Part shown: in pieces, positions 7,754 to 13,728 of the stretch
How positions within the stretch are numbered: the first letter of the stretch is position 1
Layout of the letters: every line of letters starts with the position of its first letter
The notes under the pieces: model-generated
Database searches by the model: none
What the model saw: only the letters and a program-made list of their open reading frames with translations
Told to the model about the DNA's origin: nothing
Made by a program: the position numbers and the translations under genes
Assembly: GCA_025201765.1 (NCBI GenBank)
Contig: MU623726.1
Span: forward strand, 1 to 13,728
Direction of reading: 5' to 3'
Length of the DNA stretch: 13,728 nt
Source of the DNA: Daldinia sp. FL1419
Lineage: Eukaryota > Ascomycota > Sordariomycetes > Xylariales > Hypoxylaceae

Positions 7754-9789
7754 CTAAGCTGCTGCCTTTTCCGGCTCTTTGCTCTCGACAACACCGTTCT
7801 CAACGGCGCCGTTCTCGGTAGTGGCGCCATTGACCTTGGGCGTAACGGCGGCCGCCTTCAACTGCTCGACTTGGTTCTCGAGATTTACAACCTTTTCCGC
7901 AGCTTCCTTCCTCTCGGATTCCAAGCGAGTAATGGTGGCATGAGCCTCTCCTAGCTTCTCGTTTAGATCGGATCGGGTCTTTTCATCTTCCTGCATTTCG
8001 GACTGGAGTTCGCTGATCTTAGTCTCGAGGGCAGCCTTCTCCTACGGGAAAAGAAAAGTTAGCAAAAAAAAAAAAAAAAAAAACGCTTTAAAATAACTCC
8101 AGGGTACGAGGGGTGACCTACGGAATGGGCTGCGTTGAGATCCTCTTCAGCTTTGGCGGCCTTACCACTAGCCTCCTCTACCTTGGCTTTGAGGTTGGCA
8201 ATCTCGCCCGCTCGTTCCTCATGCTGTTTCTGCAATTGCTCTCGCTCATTCTGGGCGGATTCCAGCTTGCCCTGCAGCTCAGCTGTTTCCTGCTTTTGCT
8301 GTTCGAGCGCAGAAGTCTGTTCATCTTGTTGGGTTCGCAATCGTTCACGTTCGTCTTCGGTAGCCTTGATCCTATTTTGTAATTCGGCGGCTTCTTGCTT
8401 TTGCTGTTCGAACGCGGAAGCCTGTTCGTCATGCTGTGCTTGCAACCTTTCGCGTTCATCCTCGGCAGCCTTGATCTTGTCTTGTAATTCAGTAGCTTCC
8501 TGCCTCTGCTTTTCAAGTGCGGCTGCCTGTTCGTCGTACTGTGCTTGGAGCTTCTCGCGTTCATCATTGCCAGCCTTGATTTGATTGTGTAACTCAGCAG
8601 CTTCTTGTTTCGCTTTCTCGAGCTCGGCAGCTTGTGCCTCAAGCTGTTTCTGCAGAATCTCAGCCTCCTCCTGGGTTGATTTCAGTTTGCCTTCTATCTC
8701 ATCTGCTTTTTGCTTGGCGTTCTCAAGCTCGGCAGCATGATCCGAATTAAGCTTGTCCTGACTCTCCTCTAGAGCAGTGATGTTCTGCTGCAGCTTTTCG
8801 GCATCGGTACGGAGTCGCTCCAATTCAGCTTCGTAAGCTTGCTCAAGCGATTTCTTCTTCTCTTCAGCGTCTACTAAGCTTTTCTTAGCATCCTCAACTT
8901 CCTTAGTGAGATCATCATATTCCTTTTGTAAAGATTGGTGCTTTTGCTTCCACTCGGCCACGTCCTTCTCCGCATCAACAAGCTTATCGTTGGACCCTGC
9001 CTGTAACTGACCATAGAGTTGTTGCAGTTCGTCATGTTTCTGCTGCGTTTCGGTCTGAGTCTTCTTCGCCAAGGCAATTTCCTCTTCAGACGCCTTCTTG
9101 TGCTCCTCGTAGGTTTGCTCGAGAGCCTTAAGCTCATTTAGTGATTTGGTAAGACTCTCCTCCAATTCTCCTCGTCGAGCGTTTACAGACGCGAGCTCTT
9201 CGTTAAGTTTGTTGTGGTCGCTCTGTAGAGCCTCGTGCTTCTTGCTTGAGGCAAGCAATTCCTCCCTGGCACCCGCCAGTTCCTCCCTCAGGGAAGCCTC
9301 GAGAGAATTGCGCTGTTCAATAGAATCAGCTAATTCCCGCTTGACAGCCGATAGCTCCTCGCTTAAGGAATTCTTCTCCTGCTGTAGGGCGTTGACTTCC
9401 TCGAGCTTTTGGACCAGTTCGGCTCGTTTTTCTTCGAGCTCCTGGGCTTTAGCAGAAGCAGACTCTTCGAGAGTGCGGCGCACCGAAGCGGAGTCGTCCG
9501 AAGACCGCTTTAGCTCATTTTCGAGTTTGTCGGCATGTTCCTTGAGTTCCCGGTTGACGGATGTGGACTGGCCTTCCAATTCGTCAACCTTTTTTCGCAA
9601 AGTCTCTGCCTCTTCGGTGGCTTTGTTGAGCTCTTCCTTGGCCTCTATAAGTTCTTTTTCCTTGGTGGCTAAGTCCTTCTCGAGCTTGGTAATGTTCTCG
9701 TCTCTTTCGTTAATTTTCTTCTCTATTGCTTCTCTTTCTTCTTTGCCAAGAGCAGCGGCACCGGAGAAGGTAGAGAGTATGTTACCCAT
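7754..9789 (-). CDS. Long coiled-coil protein with predicted N-myristoylation site
   Basis: Two exons on the minus strand: 9789-8122 (556 codons) and 8041-7754 (95 codons plus stop), joined in phase 0, giving 651 aa. The ATG at 9789 has G at -3. The N-terminus MGNILSTF fits the myristoylation pattern (G2, small polar S6, no proline at 7), so the protein could be anchored to a membrane. Residues about 16-618 are Glu/Lys/Gln/Ala/Leu-rich with heptad-like spacing. There is no cysteine anywhere, one tryptophan (W280), and no proline until residue 624. Residues 395-534 are four 35-residue repeats. The tail (about 620-651) is flexible and has ENG repeats before a C-terminal EPEKAAA. Such proteins are often labelled 'M protein repeat' or myosin-like on composition alone; I do not recognise an orthologue. 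A membrane tether or scaffold is an inference. Confidence 0.85.
8042..8121 (-). other. Spliceosomal intron of the coiled-coil gene
   Basis: 80 bp, phase 0. Donor GTAGGT at 8121-8116, branch site GCTAAC at 8063-8058, acceptor CCCGTAG ending at 8042, about 17 nt from the branch A. A run of 20 T on the coding strand (8083-8064) lies directly before the branch site. Reading through the intron gives only low-complexity Phe codons and a stop, while splicing continues the heptad-rich sequence (LNAAHS then EKAALETKI). The length and signals are typical of filamentous ascomycetes. Confidence 0.9.
8188..8607 (-). repeat. Four tandem 105-bp coding repeats (35 aa each)
   Basis: Four units of exactly 105 bp encode residues 395-429, 430-464, 465-499 and 500-534 of the coiled-coil protein. 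Each begins QE(A/T)(A/T)EL and contains a (N/D/E)ERE(K/R/Q)L block and, in the first three, DEQ(A/T). Because 35 is five heptads, each duplication keeps the coiled-coil register. The fourth unit is the most diverged. Copy number could vary between strains by unequal exchange. Confidence 0.9.
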
Positions 9790-10500
9790 CTCGTAAGAAG
9801 CTTTCTTTGCGCCCTCTTTATATGTGAGGAAAGAAATTGGGTATACAGATACGAATTGCTATTTTGCAGCAAAATGTGCCTGCAAATGAGCAAATAAGGA
9901 ACGGGGAATGGGGAATGAGGGTTCGGGTTTGGTCAAAATGCAACCGCTTTCTAACAAATGAATGCTTTTGCTTTGTTGAAGGGGGGTATCTGATAGCAAT
10001 CAATCAAGTAATAGAATTGAGATGCTAGGTACTAATCAGGCGAATCATTCATTCATATTGTCGCATGCATAAAATGAGGGATGTTGAGAGGTAAAAGAGA
10101 AAGAAGGGAAAAAAAGGATACGGTAGGTTCTGATGGCTGTAATGGGGAAAGGTAATTGGTAAGAGGCCGATAGAGAACCAGTACTTTCCCTCCTTCTCTC
10201 TGCTACCACTTGCCAATTGCAACAAACCAGAAGGAGGAGAGAAAAAAATATTTTTCAACCCAACAGGGATCCGTTGTCCCCGCGGTCCCGCATCAAACGC
10301 TACTTTATGCTACATATGACTACATAAGTACGCTAAAGTTATACTATAGTACCTATCTAGCGGTCAAGAATTAGATTTGGTTGGTTGCTGTATTAATTCA
10401 AATGTTGGGTGCTTTGCAGGTGACAACTCATGTACAGCACCAAGATCCAATCACCCCGCTTTGTCTTACTTAAGCGCCCGATTAGTTACCTGCCGCAAAA
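9790..10500 (-). promoter_or_regulatory. Upstream region of the coiled-coil gene
   Basis: About 700 bp of normal base composition lie between the start codon and the AT-rich block. On the minus strand there is ATATAAAG (9823-9816), only about 30 bp before the ATG, and a CCAAT (complement of 10155-10159). An AGGGG element (plus strand, about 9980) resembles a stress-response element. GGGGAAT is repeated twice at 9903-9916. CCTCCTTC (10189-10196) and GAAGGAGG (10230-10237) form an inverted pair. I cannot place the transcription start. Confidence 0.4.
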
Positions 10501-10501
10501 T

Positions 10502-10519
10502 GGTATCAAAATTGATACC
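10502..10519. repeat. Short inverted repeat at the island border
   Basis: GGTATCAA and TTGATACC form perfect 8-bp arms around an AA centre. It lies exactly where normal composition gives way to AT-rich DNA. It might be a protein-binding palindrome or a transposon footprint; chance is also possible. Confidence 0.4.
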
Positions 10520-10709
10520 CTAATGTAGGAATTTATCTTAAATTTTTTTTAGGTTTTAAATTAAATAATTATTATCATAAAATATAAAAGGAAAAAATTA
10601 TAATTGTACAATTTAAATTATTCTTATTAATTTTGGAATTTTAGAAAGAATTGTGAGGCTATTTACGGAATTATAATAAAGAAAAGGATTTAAAATATAA
10701 TTCTTTTAT

Positions 10710-10920
10710 ACCCTTAAATTAATATTGAACTGGTTTAGAGCGATTAGGTAATAGATACTACCCTGTAGAGACCCTATTAGCCTCCTTAGAGCTAGACCTT
10801 CTAGGCCTCTACAGCTCTTTTAGATATAAATAAGCCTTTAAGAATTATCTTTCTTATCTAATCAATTTAAGCTCTTCAAATTTTAAGAATCAATTTTTTT
10901 ATAAAATTTTTATATAATAA
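10710..10920 (+). repeat. Repeat family 2, least mutated copy
   Basis: The segment aligns with 13215-13430 and 13431-13615. Shared landmarks are GATTA(G/A)(G/A)TAATAGAT, CTCTTTTAGATATAAATAAG and CTTTAAGAATTAT. This copy keeps C and G (for example GCTAGACCTTCTAGGCCTCT, 10791-10810) where the other two have T or A. TATAAATA at 10825-10832 followed by a pyrimidine-rich stretch resembles an LTR promoter, but the element class is not settled. Confidence 0.6.
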
Positions 10921-11394
10921 TACATATTTTTATTCCTTTAAAAAATATTTTCCTTTTTACATATTATTATTAATAAATAATTATTTATATCTATTTTTTT
11001 ACCCAATTATTCTATTTTTTTAAAAATATAATTACTTTACATCCTTTTTCTCATATAACCTTTAATTTATTATAAATTAATTGAAATACAGGGCATATCC
11101 TACAGGAACTATTAGAACTCCTATTCAATATATTTCTTTGATTATATCTTTTTAATAATTTATTCATTTATTTTTTACTTTATTATATTATTTTATTTAT
11201 GTTTTTGAATGCCTTGGCTAATATTTGATTTAAAATATCCATTAAACCTATTTGCTTTTTAAATTAAATATATTAATCCTTTAAAGGGACTTTTATAAAT
11301 CCATTTATACTTATATTTTTTAAATTAATATGATTAATTTTGGAACCGCAGTGGACCACCACAGGGGTAATAAAAGATATGTATTTTTATAATA
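10921..11394. other. AT-rich stretch without recognisable gene
   Basis: Dense A/T with scattered C-rich patches (GGCATATCCTACAGGAACTA near 11092; GTGGACCACCAC near 11351, a short near-palindrome). The motif TTAATCCTTTAAA near 11274 recurs near 12754. No reading frame or repeat boundary is clear. Confidence 0.4.
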
Positions 11395-11600
11395 TATTAA
11401 GGGACATTTATATTAATTAAATCATTTTTATTAAATAATGAGTTCTAATAGGAATATAAGAAATAATTAAAATTATAATGATAAAACTAAATTAAATAAG
11501 TAATGGGTAAGGTTTTTTGGAATATAATTCTTATTTAGAATAAATATTAAAAGATAGATTAGATACCTATATTAAATAATTTAAGTAAAATAATAACATA
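11395..11600 (+). repeat. Dispersed repeat family 1, copy D
   Basis: It matches the last ~200 bp of copies A and B: TTTTTATTAAATAATGAGTT, then TAATGGGTAAGG and the AAATATTAAAAGATAGATTA landmark. It is 5'-truncated and meets copy E tail to tail across an (AAT)8 microsatellite, so D and E form a large inverted repeat. Confidence 0.65.
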
Positions 11601-11623
11601 ATAATAATAATAATAATAATAAT
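11600..11623. repeat. (AAT)8 microsatellite
   Basis: Eight perfect AAT units lie at the junction between repeat copies D and E. A second, (AAT)9, tract borders the other end of copy E. Confidence 0.85.
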
Positions 11624-12116
11624 ATTTATTTATTTATTTATTATTATTCTGATTTACCTAAAATATAGTATAAATATCCGGTCCATCTTTTAATATTTGT
11701 TCCAGGTAGGAATTATATTTTAGAAAAAACTTATTTATTATTTATTTAATTAAATTATATTATTATAATTTTAATTTTACCTTATATTCTTATTGGAATT
11801 TACCTTTTAATAAAAATAATTAAACCTTGATATAAAAAATATTTAATATGTTATAATATCCGAATTTTATGAAGTAGTGTAGCAGTAGCCTAAGTATAGG
11901 GCAATAATAAAATTTAAAATAATTTTATTTTTTTTATAATAAATTATAAAAATATTGTTATATTATAAAGAGGTTGTTCTGGGGCAGGGCTGGGATATAT
12001 ACAGTCTATATAGGATATAAATATGTATAAATGACTTTATATTTCTGTAAAAAGCCATCACCTATTCTTACTTTTACAACCTTCTTTTCAACACCACAAT
12101 ATTATATTTGCTCTCC
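11624..12116 (-). repeat. Dispersed repeat family 1, copy E (least mutated)
   Basis: Inverted copy corresponding to about 250-760 of copy A. It keeps the conserved 3' motifs (plus strand ATCCGGTCCATCTTTTAATA near 11677 and TGTTCCAGGTAGG near 11698). It also retains GC-rich stretches lost in A and B, such as GTTCTGGGGCAGGGCTGGGA at 11975-11994. Where E (minus strand) reads TGTGGTG, copy B reads TGTAATA, a TpG-to-TpA change. E is therefore the best guide to the ancestral element. No protein-coding frame is apparent. Confidence 0.72.
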
Positions 12117-12118
12117 AA

Positions 12119-12145
12119 AATAATAATAATAATAATAATAATAAT
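12119..12145. repeat. (AAT)9 microsatellite
   Basis: Nine perfect AAT units directly beyond the outer end of repeat copy E. With the (AAT)8 at its other end they could be the two halves of one target tract. The following ~190 bp to copy F are A/T-only DNA without a gene. Confidence 0.85.
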
Positions 12146-12334
12146 TAAAATATAAAATAATAATTAAAATAATAATGGAATTATATTAAAATTTAAAAAA
12201 GGTTCATAAAGAAATTATATATATTATTAATAATATAATTAGAAAAAATAAAATTATATAAAAAAAATAAGATTGGATTAAAAAGGTATATAATTAGAAA
12301 ATAATTAATATAAATAAACTTTTATTATTTGTTC

Positions 12335-12607
12335 ATTTATTTATTTATTTATTACTACTCTAATTTATTTAAATGATATTATAAATATCTGGTTTATTTT
12401 TTAATATTTGTTCCAGGTAAGAATTATATTCTGGAAAAAACCTACCTATTATTTATTTAAATAAATTTATTTATTTATTCATATATTATTATTATACCAT
12501 TTTACCTTAACTATTTAATCTTTTTTTATATTTTTATTAAAATTTATCATTTAATAAAAATAATTAAATTAATATAAATATTTTTTGATAAATTATAAAA
12601 ACATATT
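12335..12607 (-). repeat. Dispersed repeat family 1, copy F
   Basis: Inverted, 5'-truncated copy. The tail (ATTT)n lies at 12335-12353, and the conserved part includes TTAATATTTGTTCCAGGTAA (12402-12421) and AACCTACCTATTATTTATTT (12439-12458). An extra ATTT-rich insertion (about 12459-12485) interrupts it relative to copy E. The family match ends near 12607. Confidence 0.65.
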
Positions 12608-12917
12608 TTTTATTATGTTTATAATAATTTATTGTTATTTTATGCCCAATTTGAACTTTGGTGAATTTAATCTTTTTGCCTTAAGTTTTCTTAAGGTTTT
12701 TTATTGTAACGAAATTGTATGGGTAATGAAAAAAGTGCATTTTATTTAGCATGTTAATCCTTTAAATTAACCTTATACTTTTTAAATTTTAAATAATTTT
12801 ATATATTTAATTCTTTTAATTTTTATTAATTTTCCTTATTTTATTAGGATATTAAAATATTTTTTTTAATTAAAAAGGCTTGGATTTTGAGGGTTTTATA
12901 AATTATTTACGTTTTAT
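12608..12917. other. AT-rich stretch without recognisable gene
   Basis: A/T-rich with a few G/C patches (ATGCCCAATTTGAACTTTGG near 12641, TTTTGCCTTAAGTTTTCTTA near 12673). No sustained frame, tRNA or repeat of clear extent. Confidence 0.4.
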
Positions 12918-13175
12918 TAGCCAAATATATGAGTTTTTTTCTGATTGGCCAGCCTTACCAGCTGTTTCTGATTGGCTAGCCTTGTACCTAGCCATACCCT
13001 AGCTGATTAGCCACATTTAAGTTATCTTAGTTGATCAGCTGTATCCTAATTGATCAGCCATATCCAAGTTATCTTAATTAATCAATTACATCCTAATTAA
13101 TCAACCATATCTTCTTTAATTAGTTATCACCCCTAACTTCATCAGCTTTTTTCTAATTAGTTAGCTTTATTAGCC
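12918..13175. repeat. Degenerate tandem region rich in TGATTAGCCA-type motifs
   Basis: The core TGAT(T/C)(A/G)GC(C/T) or its mutated forms recurs: CTGATTGGCCAGCCTT (12941), CTGATTGGCTAGCCTT (12968), CTGATTAGCCACAT (13002), TTGATCAGCTGTAT (13031), TTGATCAGCCATAT (13050) and AATCAACCATAT (13099). Spacing is irregular overall, but one part is an exact 47-bp duplication. Composition is milder than the surroundings. I see no gene. Confidence 0.6.
13019..13112. repeat. 47-bp tandem duplication with transition-only divergence
   Basis: Units 13019-13065 and 13066-13112 align without gaps. They differ at nine positions by my hand count, all transitions and mostly G to A in the second unit. Both begin AAGTTATCTTA. 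Confidence 0.8.
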
Positions 13176-13214
13176 TTATATTTAATTATAATTTTAATTA
13201 ATTAATTTTATATT

Positions 13215-13615
13215 AAATTATATTAAATTAATATAATGTGATTAAATAATAGATGTTATTTTATAAAGACTTTATCAATTTTTATAGAATTAACCTTTCC
13301 AAGGTCTCCATAATTCTTTTGGATATAAATAAGTTTTTAAGAATTATTTTTCTTATTTGATTAATTGAAGCTTAATAAGTTATATATAATTAAATTAAGT
13401 TTATAATAGTTCTTTAAGAATTATTTTTATATAATGAATTAAGATAGTGTAATTAAATAATAAAAGTTATTTTGAAGGATTTTATTACCCCTCCTTTTTT
13501 TTAAGGTTTATAGTTCTTTTGGATATAAATAGGTCTTTAGGAGTTGTTTTCTTGCTTAATTAATTTAAGTCATATATAGTTCTTTAAAAATCATCTTCAT
13601 AGAACTTTATATAAA
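13215..13615 (+). repeat. Two tandem copies of repeat family 2
   Basis: Copies at about 13215-13430 and 13431-13615 follow each other head to tail with a period of about 210 bp. Each has GTGATTAAATAAT or GTAATTAAATAAT near its start, TTCTTTTGGATATAAATA in the middle (13315 and 13515) and AGTTCTTTAA near the end. Both are more A/T than the copy at 10710-10920. Confidence 0.6.
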
Positions 13616-13648
13616 TAATATATATTTTTATATTTAAAATTAAATCCA

Positions 13649-13728
13649 GGACGAAGCCGGTAGCCAAAAGTGTAATTTAATTCCAATAGGAAGCGGACGA
13701 AGTCCGGGTATCGAATAAGTGTAATTTA
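13649..13728. repeat. GC-retaining 46-bp direct repeat with hairpin, cut by window end
   Basis: GGACGAAG occurs at 13649 and 13695, and AGTGTAATTTA ends both units (13669-13679 and 13718-13728). The second unit contains CGGAC-GAA-GTCCG (13694-13706), a perfect 5-bp stem with a 3-nt loop. The stretch keeps CpG and CpA sites that RIP would normally remove. It may be the edge of a larger minisatellite or of a mobile element that continues beyond the window. Confidence 0.65.

Noticed and set aside
8059..8121. Direct read-through of the first coiled-coil exon, ending in a run of Phe
   Set aside because: Clear donor, branch and acceptor signals give an in-phase 80-bp intron; the read-through codons come from the T20 tract.
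9146..9796. 216-codon plus-strand open frame, and several shorter ones, opposite the coiled-coil gene
   Set aside because: The Ser/Leu-rich translation is the expected mirror of Glu/Lys/Gln-rich codons. The minus strand has start, splice signals and heptads.
13649..13728. Hammerhead ribozyme, suggested by GGACGAA
   Set aside because: No CTGATGA core element is present on either strand nearby, so the catalytic core cannot form within the window.

Overview
The window looks like nuclear DNA from a filamentous ascomycete (Pezizomycotina). One compact gene island of ordinary base composition (about 5.5-10.5 kb) sits between long, extremely AT-rich, almost gene-free blocks. Related repeat copies in those blocks differ mainly by C-to-T and G-to-A transitions, often TpG to TpA. 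That is the mark of repeat-induced point mutation (RIP) and of the bipartite, isochore-like genomes known from many Dothideomycetes and Leotiomycetes. The 80-bp intron, with GTAGGT donor, GCTAAC branch site and TAG acceptor, fits the same group. I cannot name the genus.

Left block (1 to about 5.5 kb): RIP-eroded copies of one dispersed repeat family that end in an (AATA)n tail, a 12-bp minisatellite whose minus strand reads as L-x-K-x tetrapeptides, a plausible decayed LTR with primer-binding site, and long stretches with nothing recognisable.

Gene island: two genes converge tail to tail with 507 bp between the stops. The first (plus strand, 5642-7246, one exon, 534 aa) has the C2HC5 zinc finger of TRIP4/ASC-1 and yeast Rqt4, a subunit of the RQT complex that splits collided ribosomes. 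The second (minus strand, 9789-7754, two exons, 651 aa) is a very long coiled-coil protein with an N-terminal myristoylation-type sequence, no cysteine, no proline before residue 624, and four exact-length 35-residue repeats. I know no function for it. The two genes show no obvious functional link; they appear to be neighbours in a small surviving euchromatic island.

Right block (about 10.5-13.7 kb): AT-rich again, with three more copies of the left-hand repeat family, one of them much less mutated and flanked on both sides by (AAT)n. It also holds three copies of a second TATA-containing repeat, a degenerate TGATTAGCCA-type tandem region, and at the window edge the start of a GC-retaining 46-bp repeat with a hairpin.

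I saw no tRNA, rRNA, CRISPR array or intact transposase or reverse-transcriptase gene.
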